Assembly (NCBI GenBank): GCA_905221095.1
Contig: CAJNBV010000003.1
Coordinates: forward strand, 157,502-221,501
Reading direction: 5' to 3'
DNA: 64,000 nt
DNA from: a bacterium
GTDB taxonomy: Bacteria; Bacillota; Bacilli; Lactobacillales; Streptococcaceae
How positions within the stretch are numbered: the first letter of the stretch is position 1; every line of letters begins with the position of its first letter. Position numbers and translations under genes: made by a program. Below the pieces are notes generated by a model. It made no database searches and had not been told where the DNA came from. It worked only from the letters and a program-made list of their open reading frames with translations. Below, piece after piece: positions 9,976 through 18,907 of this stretch.

Positions 9976-11301
9976 CTATTCTTCATGGTCTTTCCAATAA
10001 TCTCTTATGCTGATTAACTGTGTTTTTGAAGCCTTCAGCATGCGTCTAGAGCCTTTTACGGGTACAGCAACCACCTGTTGTGGTAAATACAAAACTGTCT
10101 TAAAAATACGCTGACTGACCGTATCATCTTTTGCTAAATCTTTCTGGAAGTTATTTGAAATAATGGCATCCAGATAAAACTCATGCACTCGTTTCCCAAA
10201 GTTTTCAGCTGAAATCTCGTACAACTTCTCTGATAAAGTATGCTCATTCATATCCGGTGTAGCAATCAGGGCTTCCAGAATAGCGCCAGCCAAGTCATAT
10301 TCTCCATAGTACAAGGTTCCAAACATTTTATCACTGATAAGATTGTCCAGATAAGGATTTCCATGAGCAATGACAGGCGTTCCACTAGCCAAGCTTTCCA
10401 AGTAGGTCAAGCCTTGGGTTTCACTTGTCGATGCCGAGACGAAGAAATCTGCTGCCTTATAATAAAGAGCCGTCTCACTAGGAGCAATCATACCTGTAAA
10501 GATGACGGAGTCTTGAATCTCTAGTTTTTTGGCTTGCTCTTTGAGGTCATCCAGATAAGGACCGTCCCCAGCTACCACCAGTTTTACCTTGTCTTCTTCT
10601 TTCAGAACTTCTGCAAAGGCTGCTAGTACTGCTTGAATATTTTTTTCATAGGAAATTCTGGAAAGACTAAGCAACATCTTTTCATCATCTTGAATCCCTA
10701 GTTTACTACGCAGTTCTTTCAAATTTTCCTGCTTGATTTCCGGACGCTCAAACTTAGCTAATTCAATCCCAGTTGGAATGACCCGTTTTTCCACCTTAAC
10801 CTTATAGTCAGATAGCAAGTCACGGACAATCTCACTCGGGCAAATAACCCCATCCACATCATGCAAGAAACCTCTAACTAGGTACTTGACCATACTCGGA
10901 CGAATCAACATCCCCTTAGCAATATAATGCACGTAGTCTTCATACTGGGTGTGATAGGTATGGATAACTGGAATCTTCAATTCACGCGCAATCCAAATCC
11001 CCAACAAGCCAAGAGAAAATTCTGTCTGAGTATGGATAATATCTAACTGATACTGTTTAGCAATTTCAAGTGCCTTGCTGAAACCTCGGTAGGCAAAGCG
11101 GCGATCTTTAAATGCAAAGAAGGGAACACTTGGAATGCGGATAATTTGCCAATCTTCATAACGATTGACATCCTTATCTGTCGTCGTAAAGATAAAAACA
11201 GCGTGCCCTTGCTTTTCAAGTTCTGTTTTCAAGGTTCGAATACTGGTCGCAACACCTGAAACCTGAGGAAAATAGGTATCTGTAAATAAACCAATTCGCA
11301 T
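9976..11301 (-). CDS. GT4 glycosyltransferase, probable monoglucosyl-diacylglycerol synthase
   Basis: This 441-residue protein has the GT-B fold of family GT4. It has an N-terminal GLFTDTYFPQVSGVATS motif, an EX7E region near EALIATPDMNE, and the typical SETQGLTYLESLASGTP segment (about 292-308). The partner gene cpoA makes the galactosyl-glucosyl lipid, and the gene next to it is known in pneumococci as the enzyme adding the first glucose to diacylglycerol. I infer the same here. The C-terminal basic and hydrophobic stretch fits membrane association. It starts 15 bases after the cpoA stop. Confidence 0.88.
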   Translation of the reverse strand: MRIGLFTDTYFPQVSGVATSIRTLKTELEKQGHAVFIFTTTDKDVNRYEDWQIIRIPSVPFFAFKDRRFAYRGFSKALEIAKQYQLDIIHTQTEFSLGLLGIWIARELKIPVIHTYHTQYEDYVHYIAKGMLIRPSMVKYLVRGFLHDVDGVICPSEIVRDLLSDYKVKVEKRVIPTGIELAKFERPEIKQENLKELRSKLGIQDDEKMLLSLSRISYEKNIQAVLAAFAEVLKEEDKVKLVVAGDGPYLDDLKEQAKKLEIQDSVIFTGMIAPSETALYYKAADFFVSASTSETQGLTYLESLASGTPVIAHGNPYLDNLISDKMFGTLYYGEYDLAGAILEALIATPDMNEHTLSEKLYEISAENFGKRVHEFYLDAIISNNFQKDLAKDDTVSQRIFKTVLYLPQQVVAVPVKGSRRMLKASKTQLISIRDYWKDHEE

Positions 11302-11316
11302 AGATTACCTCACTTT

Positions 11317-12360
11317 TTACTTTCTCCCTATAGCGGCTTGTTTCTCATAAAAGTCCAACCAGATTTGTAACAGATGCTCTTCGGAATACTCTCTAGAAAT
11401 ATTCTTAGCCTTTTCTTTGAGATCTTTTAAGGCAGCAGGATTTGCTTGATATTCCAAAATAGCTTCTTTCATCTCTTCTCTATCTGCTGTCGCCCGATAA
11501 TTTCCATCCAAAATCACCTTATAAAGATCCAAATCACGCAACATAATAGGAGCTTCACAACTAGCAGCCTCTAAAATAGTCATAGGGAAAAGCTCATTGT
11601 AACTAGGCAACAAGAAAAGGTCCGCTAGGGCATACAACTCGCGCATCCGCTCTGGCGACACGATACCTGGAAAAATCAAGTTTTTAGGGGGATTTTCCAT
11701 TATTTTCTTGTAGCGTTCATAGCCATCTGTCATGCCACCAAAAGAGAAACCACCCGCCCAGATAAAGCTAATCTGAGGTAATTCCTCAGCCAGACGGATA
11801 AAGTCATCAATCCCTTTGCGTTTCTGAACTTGCCCAGCACCTACTACGATAAACTGATTGTCACTAAGACCTAGCTCTGTTCGTAGTCTCGCTACCTCTT
11901 CTTGTGGAAGGGGATGCCATTTTTCCTTATTGACAAAGTTAGGAATATAGGTCACTTTTTCACGTGGGATACCAGCTGCCACCAAATCCTCAATAAACAT
12001 AGGATTGACCACAACCAAGTGCTCCATCCGGTTGTAAAAAGAAAATACATAGCGTTTGACAATTTCCTTTAAGAAAAATGGAATTTTCAAACTCCCCTCA
12101 AGTGTATCAGGCAAGAAATGCACATAGCCAATTTTTCTCCCTGAGCGTTTCTTTTGGAAGGTTGATAAATAATAGGGGAAATCAATCGTATGAAAGTGAG
12201 TCACATCTGCCTCAATTGGTAGATTCTCTGTAACAATCAATTGGTCTTTGGCATCACGATGAAGAAGACGAACTAATTCACGGTAGGCACCTGAAACTCC
12301 TTGTCCTGCTACTTTCTCACTTGAACTCAACATATTGATGCGTAATTTCTTTTTTTCCAT
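11317..12360 (-). CDS. cpoA: glycolipid galactosyltransferase CpoA
   Basis: CpoA is known in pneumococci to add galactose to monoglucosyl-diacylglycerol. Mutations there alter membrane lipids and beta-lactam response. The 347-residue product starting MEKKKLRINM is a GT4 enzyme with GAGQVQKRKG (about 178-187) and the NELFPMTILEAASCEAP segment. I rejected a longer frame to 12459 because the -10 box lies inside its extra 33 codons. No ribosome binding site is present, and the ATG lies 7 bases after the -10, so the message is probably leaderless. Confidence 0.9.
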   Translation of the reverse strand: MEKKKLRINMLSSSEKVAGQGVSGAYRELVRLLHRDAKDQLIVTENLPIEADVTHFHTIDFPYYLSTFQKKRSGRKIGYVHFLPDTLEGSLKIPFFLKEIVKRYVFSFYNRMEHLVVVNPMFIEDLVAAGIPREKVTYIPNFVNKEKWHPLPQEEVARLRTELGLSDNQFIVVGAGQVQKRKGIDDFIRLAEELPQISFIWAGGFSFGGMTDGYERYKKIMENPPKNLIFPGIVSPERMRELYALADLFLLPSYNELFPMTILEAASCEAPIMLRDLDLYKVILDGNYRATADREEMKEAILEYQANPAALKDLKEKAKNISREYSEEHLLQIWLDFYEKQAAIGRK

Positions 12361-12367
12361 AACTACT

Positions 12368-12376
12368 ATTATATCA
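12368..12376 (-). promoter_or_regulatory. cpoA: extended -10 promoter of cpoA, giving a near-leaderless mRNA
   Basis: The minus strand reads TGATATAAT with only AGTAGTT between it and the cpoA ATG. Transcription starting 7-8 bases after the -10 would begin at or one base before the A of the start codon. Confidence 0.7.
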
Positions 12377-12406
12377 TTTTCTTTGAATAAAATCAGCAAA
12401 AGAAAG

Positions 12407-12457
12407 GAGAGACTAGAGGAAAAGAGGGGAAATTTCCTCTCTTTCCAATGGTCTCTC
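12407..12457. other. 51-base imperfect palindrome upstream of cpoA
   Basis: The outer arms are GAGAGAC and GTCTCTC, the inner arms GGAAAAGAGG and CCTCTCTTTCC (imperfect), and the centre is AAATTT. On the minus strand it is followed by CTTTCTTTTG, so it could terminate the dnaG-rpoD-DUF59 transcript. It could equally be a protein-binding site ahead of the cpoA promoter. The T run is interrupted, which weakens the terminator reading. Confidence 0.6.
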
Positions 12458-12475
12458 ACATGCTTTTATATGTTT

Positions 12476-12580
12476 ATACTCAATGAAAATCAAAGAGCAA
12501 ACTAGGAAGCTAGCCGCAGGCTGTACTTGAGTACGGCAAGGTGAAGCTGACGTGGTTTGAATTTGATTTTCGAAGAGTAT
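12476..12580 (-). repeat. BOX element, boxA-boxC without boxB
   Basis: Read on the minus strand, this starts ATACTCTTCGAAAATC (boxA) and ends ATTTTCATTGAGTAT (boxC). The boxA core matches the common BOX-A primer region (complement CGGCAAGGTGAAGCTGACG). No boxB unit is present. The 105-bp element abuts the stop codon of the DUF59 gene and separates it from cpoA. It is nearly identical to the copy at 56280. Confidence 0.85.
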
Positions 12581-12909
12581 TACTTAATGCCTAGGGCAAT
12601 GCGTGCATAGCGACTCATTTTTTCAACTGTCCAAGCCGGATACCAAACCAATTTAACCTCAGTATCAGTCACTTCTGGGACCTCTGTCATGGCATCATAA
12701 ATCTGGTCTGTCAAAAGGTCTGCTAGGGGACACCCCATAGTTGTCAAAGTCATATCAATCTCTGTTTGCCCTGTATCACCGTCAAAACGAATCTCATAAA
12801 TCAAACCAAGATTGACAATATCGATTCCCAACTCAGGGTCGATGACTTCTTCCAAGGCTGTTAAAATGCGTGTTTTAATGTTTTCGATTTGCTCTTCTGT
12901 ATAAGCCAT
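12580..12909 (-). CDS. MIP18/DUF59 family iron-sulfur assembly protein
   Basis: This 109-residue protein belongs to the DUF59 (PaaD/SufT-like) family linked to maturation of iron-sulfur proteins. It shows the family's DPELGIDIVNLGLIYE motif (about 26-41) and the conserved TTMGCPLADLL segment with its single reactive Cys (about residue 60). I set the start at MAYTEEQ because GAGGAAAAT precedes that ATG; the ORF can be read 11 codons further upstream without a ribosome binding site. It starts 13 bases after rpoD. Its TAA stop shares one base with a BOX element. Confidence 0.88.
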   Translation of the reverse strand: MAYTEEQIENIKTRILTALEEVIDPELGIDIVNLGLIYEIRFDGDTGQTEIDMTLTTMGCPLADLLTDQIYDAMTEVPEVTDTEVKLVWYPAWTVEKMSRYARIALGIK

Positions 12910-12922
12910 ATTTTCCTCACTC

Positions 12923-14032
12923 TTAGTCTTCAATAAAATCACGAAGCGGTTTGCTGCGACTTGGTTGACGTAGTTTTCTCAAAGCTTTAGCCTCAATCTG
13001 ACGGATACGCTCACGAGTCACGTTAAAGACTTTACCAACATCTTCAAGGGTGCGCATTTTACCATCATCTAGTCCGAAGCGCAAGCGTAGAACATTTTCT
13101 TCACGGTCTGTAAGAGTATCCAAGACTTCATCCAATTGCTCACGCAAGACGATACGAGTCGTATAATCCACTGGATTTTCAATCACTTCATCTTCGATAA
13201 AGTCCCCAAGATGGCTATCGTCCTCTTCACCGATAGGAGTTTCAAGAGATACTGGTTCTTGAGCAATCTTCAAGATTTCACGCACCTTGTCAGGAGTCAT
13301 ATCCATACGTTCAGCGATTTGTTCTGGCGTTGGATCTTGTCCCAATTCTTGAAGGAGATTACGCTGTTCACGAACCAATTTATTGATGGTTTCAACCATG
13401 TGAACAGGGATACGGATGGTACGAGCTTGGTCCGCAATAGCACGAGTGATGGCCTGACGAATCCACCAAGTTGCGTAAGTTGAGAACTTAAATCCTTTAG
13501 AATAGTCAAACTTGTCAACCGCCTTCATCAAGCCCATGTTCCCTTCTTGAATCAAGTCAAGGAACTGCATACCACGGCCGACATAACGCTTGGCAATAGA
13601 AACAACCAAACGAAGGTTGGCTTCCGCAAGACGTTGTTTTGCTTCGATATCGCCAGCTTCAACAGCTAGTGCCAATTCTTTTTCCTCTTCATTGGTCAAG
13701 AGAGGAACGACCCCGATTTCTTTCAAGTACATACGGACAGGGTCATTGACCTTAGCAGAAGTTGAACCAATCAAATCCTCATCACTGAGTTCTGGTTCTT
13801 CTTCATTGCTAAGAACACGTGCACTTGGGTTTCCTTCGTTATCTGTAATTGAAATTCCTGCATCCTGAATTCGTTGCAAAAGGTCTTCAATCCCATCAGC
13901 ATCCAAGGTAAAAGGAACAACTAGACTGGCATTGATTTCATCGTCTGTTGCTGTCCCTTTTTGTTTATGATTACGGATAAATTCTGCTACTTGTACGTCA
14001 AATGTTGTTACTTCTTTTTGTTTTGTTGCCAT
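12923..14032 (-). CDS. rpoD: primary sigma factor RpoD (SigA)
   Basis: This is the housekeeping sigma factor for RNA polymerase. The 369-residue product has a short region 1.1, then region 1.2 ([11 protein letters not shown]), region 2 with the -10 recognition helix ([15 protein letters not shown], about 170-184), region 3, and region 4 with the -35 recognition helix ([17 protein letters not shown], near the end). It starts 2 bases after dnaG, with GGAG inside the dnaG end, so the two are translationally coupled. This matches the conserved dnaG-rpoD macromolecular synthesis operon. Confidence 0.97.
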   Translation of the reverse strand: MATKQKEVTTFDVQVAEFIRNHKQKGTATDDEINASLVVPFTLDADGIEDLLQRIQDAGISITDNEGNPSARVLSNEEEPELSDEDLIGSTSAKVNDPVRMYLKEIGVVPLLTNEEEKELALAVEAGDIEAKQRLAEANLRLVVSIAKRYVGRGMQFLDLIQEGNMGLMKAVDKFDYSKGFKFSTYATWWIRQAITRAIADQARTIRIPVHMVETINKLVREQRNLLQELGQDPTPEQIAERMDMTPDKVREILKIAQEPVSLETPIGEEDDSHLGDFIEDEVIENPVDYTTRIVLREQLDEVLDTLTDREENVLRLRFGLDDGKMRTLEDVGKVFNVTRERIRQIEAKALRKLRQPSRSKPLRDFIED

Positions 14033-14034
14033 TA

Positions 14035-15795
14035 TTACTCCATTCTTCTCTTTTGGGAAATTAATCGTTCCAATTCTTCTAGGGCTGTGTCGGTATCTCC
14101 TACATGGCTAGCTTCCTGCACCTTCTTTTTGATTCTCATATTGTCCTGATTCAAGAGAGCCTTGTTTCGAGTCATCTCTACTTCACTTAATTCCTGCGGT
14201 GACATCTCAGCAGGTAAATCCTGAGCTAAGACTTGGTACCAAGCTCTTTCAACTTCCTCTGTCTGTTCTGCTAAGACTTCTGAAGGAAGATTGCCATACT
14301 GGCCAAGTAAGTCATATAAAACCTGAAATTCAGGTGTGTCAAATGCAAAATCTTCTCGCAAACGGTAATCGTTCAAAATAAGGGGAGATTCCATCATTCG
14401 ATAAAGTAGATGAGCTTCTGCCCTCATAATAGCTGATAACTGTTTGGTGACAGGCATAGTGATTGGCGTCGGTCTGGAAATTCCTTCCATGCGATTCTGC
14501 CTTTGTGCCTGACGGCTCTCATTAACAATCTGCTCAATCTGGGCATAATCAAAGGACGCCAAACTGTCAGCTAAAATATGAATATAGCTGTTTTGAGCAG
14601 TGATAGACTTTTCTTGAACAATCAAGGGAGCTATTTTTTCAATAAACTCAATCTGAGCTTGCAGATTTTCACTATTTTCAGGCTTGTACTGGTGAATGTA
14701 AAACTCAATCGGACTAATACGAGTTTTCGTTAATAGATAGGCCAAGTCTTCTGGTCCATTTTTTTGTAGATACTCATCTGGATCTAAGTTATCAGGCATA
14801 CTAACGATTTGCACAGGCATATCGCCAATTTCATCCAAGGCTTTCAATGTCGCTGTTTGCCCAGCCTTATCGCCATCATAAACCAGAACCAACTTCTTGG
14901 TTAACCTTTTCAGATGCTCAACATGCTCACGACTCAAGGCCGTTCCCATAGACGCCACAGCATTTTCGATTCCAGCCCGATAGGCTGCAATGACATCCAT
15001 GAACCCTTCCATGAGGTAAATCTCACTGGCTTTACCAGAAGATTTTTTTGCCCTATCCATATGATATAATTCGTAACTTTTGTTAAAAATTGCAGTCGAT
15101 CGGCTATTTTTATACTTAGAAGTTTGTGAATCCGTTTTCTGCCAGATACGACCTGAGAAGGCAATGACCTTTCCCTGGTCATTTGTCAAGGGAAACATGA
15201 TGCGATTGTGAAAGGTGTCTACAAATTGATTGGCATCCGAGAGATAAAACAGTCCTGAATCTAGGAAATCCTCATCACGATACTGACCAGACAAACGTTG
15301 ATAGAGATAGTTTCGTTCCGGTGGTGCCAAACCAATCCGAAAATGCTTGAGCACTTCATCTGTCAAACCACGCTGATAGAGGTAGTTTCTGGCCTCTTCC
15401 CCCATAGTCGTTGTCATGAGAATAGCATGATAAAATTTGGCAGCATCTTCGTGCATATCATAAAGAGCTTGGTGGGGCGAAGCTGGCTTCTGCTCACTAT
15501 AAAGCGGTTTTTCCACCTCTATCCCAACACGCTGACCTAAGATTTGGACAGCCTCCATAAAGGGAACCCCTTGGTACTCCTCGATGAACTTAAAGACATC
15601 ACCTGAGCGACCACAACCAAAACAGTGATAAAACTGCTTGTCCTCGACAACATTGAAAGAAGGTGTTTTTTCACCATGAAAAGGACAGAGCCCTAGATAG
15701 TTCCGTCCTGCCTTTTGTAAAGAAATCACATCTCCTATGACTTCCACAATGTTGGCATTGTTTTTGATTTCTTCAATGACTTGTTTGTCAACCAT
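14035..15795 (-). CDS. dnaG: DNA primase
   Basis: Primase makes RNA primers at the replication fork in contact with the helicase. The 586-residue product starts at MVDKQVIEE, where GGAGG lies 8 bases upstream; an upstream in-frame start was rejected. The N-terminal zinc ribbon of CHC2 type (CPFH...CFGC, about residues 39-63) is followed by the RNA polymerase domain with the Toprim motifs EGFMD (about 262-266) and DGDKAG (about 307-312), and a C-terminal helicase-interaction region. Confidence 0.97.
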   Translation of the reverse strand: MVDKQVIEEIKNNANIVEVIGDVISLQKAGRNYLGLCPFHGEKTPSFNVVEDKQFYHCFGCGRSGDVFKFIEEYQGVPFMEAVQILGQRVGIEVEKPLYSEQKPASPHQALYDMHEDAAKFYHAILMTTTMGEEARNYLYQRGLTDEVLKHFRIGLAPPERNYLYQRLSGQYRDEDFLDSGLFYLSDANQFVDTFHNRIMFPLTNDQGKVIAFSGRIWQKTDSQTSKYKNSRSTAIFNKSYELYHMDRAKKSSGKASEIYLMEGFMDVIAAYRAGIENAVASMGTALSREHVEHLKRLTKKLVLVYDGDKAGQTATLKALDEIGDMPVQIVSMPDNLDPDEYLQKNGPEDLAYLLTKTRISPIEFYIHQYKPENSENLQAQIEFIEKIAPLIVQEKSITAQNSYIHILADSLASFDYAQIEQIVNESRQAQRQNRMEGISRPTPITMPVTKQLSAIMRAEAHLLYRMMESPLILNDYRLREDFAFDTPEFQVLYDLLGQYGNLPSEVLAEQTEEVERAWYQVLAQDLPAEMSPQELSEVEMTRNKALLNQDNMRIKKKVQEASHVGDTDTALEELERLISQKRRME

Positions 15796-15832
15796 ACACA
15801 ATACCTCCATGTTATCATAGTTTACTTTATAT

Positions 15833-15861
15833 AGTATACTTTATTTCAGAAAAAAAGTAAA
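15833..15861 (-). promoter_or_regulatory. sigma-A promoter of dnaG-rpoD
   Basis: The minus strand has TTTACT, a 17-base spacer and TATACT, ending about 38 bases before the dnaG ATG. It is a good vegetative promoter for the operon. Confidence 0.7.
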
Positions 15862-15884
15862 CCATTTCACTCATTTTCCCTACT

Positions 15885-16643
15885 TTATTCAAAGAGTTGA
15901 TAATAATCAGAGATTTTCATTTTTGCTTTTTCTTCTTGGTTCAAATCTTGGATAATGCGTCCTTCTTTCATGACAATCAAACGATTGCCATATTTGAGAG
16001 CATCTTCCATATGGTGGGTAATCATAAGTGCTGTCAACTGATCTTTCTTGACAAATTCATCTGTCAATTCCATCAAGGCCACACTGGTCTTTGGATCCAG
16101 GGCTGCAGTATGCTCATCTAGCAAGAGTAATTCAGGACGCTTCAAGGTTGCCATCAAGAGGCTCAAGGCTTGTCTTTGTCCACCTGATAAGAACTCAATC
16201 GGTGTATTCAAGTGTTTCTCAAGACCATTTCCTACTTTTTCAATAGTCGTCTGAAACTCATCCTTATAGCTAGCCAAACGTCTTGGTAACAATCCACGCT
16301 TTTCACCACGGAACTTGGCAATCAAAAGATTTTCAGCCACTGTCATACGAGGAGCTGTTCCCATCTTGGGATCTTGGAAAACACGAGAAAGATACTTAGC
16401 ACGCTTCTCGGGTGAAAATTTGGTAACATCTTCACCTAAAATACGGATGGTTCCACTGGTTAGTGATAAGGTTCCCGCAATAGTGTTAAAGAGAGTTGAT
16501 TTACCAGCACCATTTCCACCCAAAATCGTGATAAAGTCCTGTTCAAAAATTTCTAAGGAAACATCATTTAAAATAATCTTTTCTTCATCAAAGCCATTTT
16601 TAACGACTTTGGTTGCATTTTTTAATTCTACAATTGCTGTCAT
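15885..16643 (-). CDS. ABC transporter ATP-binding protein (predicted Trp transporter, TrpZ-like)
   Basis: This is the 252-residue ATPase of an import system. It shows the Walker A GGNGAGKST (about 42-50), the signature LSGGQRQALS (about 152-161), Walker B LLLLDEH and the switch His in MITHH. It overlaps the permease gene by 4 bases. The T-box upstream of the operon has a TGG specifier, so tryptophan or a precursor is the likely substrate. The protein is related to YtlC-type ATPases. Confidence 0.9.
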   Translation of the reverse strand: MTAIVELKNATKVVKNGFDEEKIILNDVSLEIFEQDFITILGGNGAGKSTLFNTIAGTLSLTSGTIRILGEDVTKFSPEKRAKYLSRVFQDPKMGTAPRMTVAENLLIAKFRGEKRGLLPRRLASYKDEFQTTIEKVGNGLEKHLNTPIEFLSGGQRQALSLLMATLKRPELLLLDEHTAALDPKTSVALMELTDEFVKKDQLTALMITHHMEDALKYGNRLIVMKEGRIIQDLNQEEKAKMKISDYYQLFE

Positions 16644-17506
16644 TTACTTAACTTGGCTCCTTTCAAGATGGTTTGCTTAAATGTTGGAATCATGAGGCAG
16701 ACTGCTAAAATCACGGCACTGTATAGACGAAGGTAACTTGTGTTAAATCCAAGCGCAATAACTGCCCATACTAAGAATTGATAGGCGATAGAACCTACAA
16801 CGATTGTAACCAAACGCTCTGCCAAGCTCAAACTCTTGAAGATAACTTCTCCAATAATCAAACTTGCAAGCCCCACAACGATGACACCAATTCCTCGAGA
16901 AACATCAGCATAGCCTTCTTGCTGGGCAATGAGGGCACCTGCAAGGGCAATCACCCCATTTGATAAGACCAAGCCCATGAGCTCCATGCGTCCAGTATGA
17001 ATCCCGAAACTTCTAGCCATATCAGGATTGTCACCTGTAGCAATATAGGCTTGTCCAAGTTTAGTGTCCAAGAAAAAGAGCATGAGAGCAATGACAAGAC
17101 TGACAAAGATAAGACCTGTCAAGAGTTGGTTCAAGTCTGAATCAAAAGGTAAGACATCCTGAATTTGCTTAGTTCCAAGCAAGCCTAAATTGGCACGTCC
17201 CATAATCAAGAGCATGATAGAGTGACAAGATGTCATCACCAAAATTCCTGAGAGCAAGGTTGGAATCTTCCCTTTTGTATAAAGAAGGCCTGCTGCCATT
17301 CCAGCCAAACAACCTGCTCCTACGGCAACAAGTGTCGCTAAAAAGGGATTTACACCTTTGGTTATCAGAGTGACAGCAACAGCTCCCCCAAGAGGGAAGG
17401 AACCTTCTGTCGTCATATCTGGAAAGTTTAAAATCCTAAATGTCATAAAGATTCCCAGACCTAGAATGGCCCAGACAAATCCTTGAGAAATAATAGATAA
17501 TATCAT
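16640..17506 (-). CDS. ABC transporter permease (predicted Trp transporter, TrpY-like)
   Basis: This integral membrane permease has 288 residues from the chosen start MILSIISQGF, with about eight hydrophobic segments. It resembles the branched-chain amino acid permease class (TEGSFPLGGAVAV and GVIALAGALIAQQEGYADVSRGIG motifs). The reading frame continues 23 codons upstream, but those codons are polar and have no ribosome binding site. The chosen ATG also lacks a good one, so the start is uncertain. It lies between the binding protein and ATPase genes in one operon. Confidence 0.88.
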   Translation of the reverse strand: MILSIISQGFVWAILGLGIFMTFRILNFPDMTTEGSFPLGGAVAVTLITKGVNPFLATLVAVGAGCLAGMAAGLLYTKGKIPTLLSGILVMTSCHSIMLLIMGRANLGLLGTKQIQDVLPFDSDLNQLLTGLIFVSLVIALMLFFLDTKLGQAYIATGDNPDMARSFGIHTGRMELMGLVLSNGVIALAGALIAQQEGYADVSRGIGVIVVGLASLIIGEVIFKSLSLAERLVTIVVGSIAYQFLVWAVIALGFNTSYLRLYSAVILAVCLMIPTFKQTILKGAKLSK

Positions 17507-17581
17507 CTGTTTATTAACCTTTTCTATATGATTTTTATTGTAAAAAATTGGAGGAGATGTCCCCAACTCCTCCATTACAGA

Positions 17582-18577
17582 TTATTCAATCACTTGTCCT
17601 GCTTCTTTGAGAACAGACTCAGGAATAGTAATACCTAGTTCTTGTGCCAATTTTTTATTGATCACTGATTTACCAGTTGAAAAGACATTGACTGGAGTAT
17701 CAGCTGGTTTTGCTCCTTTCAGAACTTGAGCAATCATTTTACCAGTTGCCACACCAAGATCATGTTGGTCAACTACAACGGATGCCAAACCACCTGCTTC
17801 TACCATGGCAGTTGCACTTGGGTAGATTGGTTTTTTAGCTGATTGGTTGCTTGATACAACAGTTGAGAAGGCTGAAGCAATAGTGTTATCAATTGGAACC
17901 CAGATAGCATCAACCTTGCTAGTCATAACGTTAACTGTTGAAGCAATTTCATTTGTTGAAGGAACTGCAAACGTTTCTACTGTCAAACCTGCTTTTTCAG
18001 CATAAGCTTTAAATTCTTCTACCTGTGTTTTTGAATTGTCTTCACTACTTGAGTAAAGAGCACCGATTGTTTTCACATTTGGTGTCAGAGCCTTGATGAG
18101 TTCAACTTGTTGTTGAGCTGGGTTGTGGTCAGATACCCCTGTAATGTTGCCACCTGGTTTTTTCAAATCTTTAACCAAGTTGGCACCGATTGGGTCTGTA
18201 ATAGCGGCCATGATAACAGGTAGATCTTTTGTTGCACTAGCCAAACCTTGAGCAGCTGGTGTTGCGATACCAACCACAAGATCATTACCATTCGCAACCA
18301 ATTGTTTACTCATTGTCGCAACCTTACTTTGGTCGCCTTCTGAGTTCATAAAGTCAATCTTCAACTGATCATCTTTATAACCTTCTTCTGCAAGTCCATC
18401 TTGGATCCCTTTATAAATCAAGTCAAGAGATGGATGGCTCACAAACTGAAGGACACCAACTTTGGCAACTTTCTTTTCGTTCTTAGCTTCTGGTTTATTC
18501 ATTGAAGAGTAAATCAAGCTTCCTGCTACTAAGACCGCTAATGCAGCAATAATTCCAATTAAACGTTTATTTTTCAT
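17582..18577 (-). CDS. ABC transporter substrate-binding protein (predicted Trp transporter, TrpX-like)
   Basis: This is a 331-residue periplasmic-binding-fold protein of the ABC_sub_bind (YtlA/TrpX) family, with GVLQFVSHPSLD (about 42-53) and DQHDLGVATGKM near the C-terminus. AGGAG lies 8 bases upstream of the ATG. The N-terminus is a basic and hydrophobic segment (residues 1-24) that lacks a lipobox cysteine, unlike most Gram-positive binding proteins. It would be anchored by an uncleaved signal or released by signal peptidase. It is the first full gene after the T-box. Confidence 0.9.
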   Translation of the reverse strand: MKNKRLIGIIAALAVLVAGSLIYSSMNKPEAKNEKKVAKVGVLQFVSHPSLDLIYKGIQDGLAEEGYKDDQLKIDFMNSEGDQSKVATMSKQLVANGNDLVVGIATPAAQGLASATKDLPVIMAAITDPIGANLVKDLKKPGGNITGVSDHNPAQQQVELIKALTPNVKTIGALYSSSEDNSKTQVEEFKAYAEKAGLTVETFAVPSTNEIASTVNVMTSKVDAIWVPIDNTIASAFSTVVSSNQSAKKPIYPSATAMVEAGGLASVVVDQHDLGVATGKMIAQVLKGAKPADTPVNVFSTGKSVINKKLAQELGITIPESVLKEAGQVIE

Positions 18578-18614
18578 TCTATTTCTCCTTTTTAATTCCT
18601 TTAAACTACTTCAC

Positions 18615-18650
18615 TTATCTGAACAAGCGACGCCATCGTTTTCTTTCCAT
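18615..18650 (-). CDS. possible 11-residue leader peptide MERKRWRRLFR
   Basis: Between the T-box terminator and the binding protein gene lies an 11-codon ORF. It has GGAGG five bases before its ATG and a TAA stop. The peptide is very basic (three Lys/Glu-flanked and five Arg residues in total) and has one Trp at residue 6. Only transcripts that pass the T-box terminator would carry it. It could couple ribosomes to the transporter, or add a second Trp-dependent step. No function is known. Confidence 0.5.
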   Translation of the reverse strand: MERKRWRRLFR

Positions 18651-18663
18651 ACTAACCTCCATC

Positions 18664-18906
18664 AAAAAAGTCCTCACACAAAAAGCTTGTGTGAGGACGT
18701 CGATGCGCGGTACCACCTCAATTATAGGGATTTTCCCTATCGCTCTGTCTCGCAATAACGAGATGCACTGTAAGGTGTGCTCACCGAATTTTTATGATTT
18801 CAAATTCTAAATAACATTCAGCCCAATTTTCATCATCATCACTTATCTGTTTTCAGCTACCACAGACTCTCTAAAAAGTTTGAATGATTACTTTTCTGAA
18901 TGGTTA
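18664..18906 (-). promoter_or_regulatory. T-box riboswitch, tryptophan specifier
   Basis: The leader has the T-box core GGTGGTACCGCG (complement of 18706-18717), which forms the antiterminator, and a strong terminator at 18671-18697 (TCCTCACACA / TGTGTGAGGA) followed by T residues. Stem I is closed by CATTCAG (18896-18902) with CTGAATG (18815-18821). The specifier loop has AGTA on its 5' side and TGG at 18823-18825 on its 3' side. The apical hairpin TCTGT/ACAGA and the stem III CGTTA motif are also present. Uncharged tRNA-Trp should turn the operon on. Confidence 0.92.
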
Positions 18907-18907
18907 A

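Noticed and set aside
12361..12459. 33-codon N-terminal extension of cpoA
   Set aside because: It overlaps the -10 box, is poorly conserved in character (hydrophobic and Lys-rich junk) and lacks a ribosome binding site.
18786..18810. ATC triplet after GAA in the T-box leader, considered as an isoleucine specifier
   Set aside because: It lies in the stem II region. The closing stem CATTCAG/CTGAATG and loop-E AGTA place the specifier at TGG.
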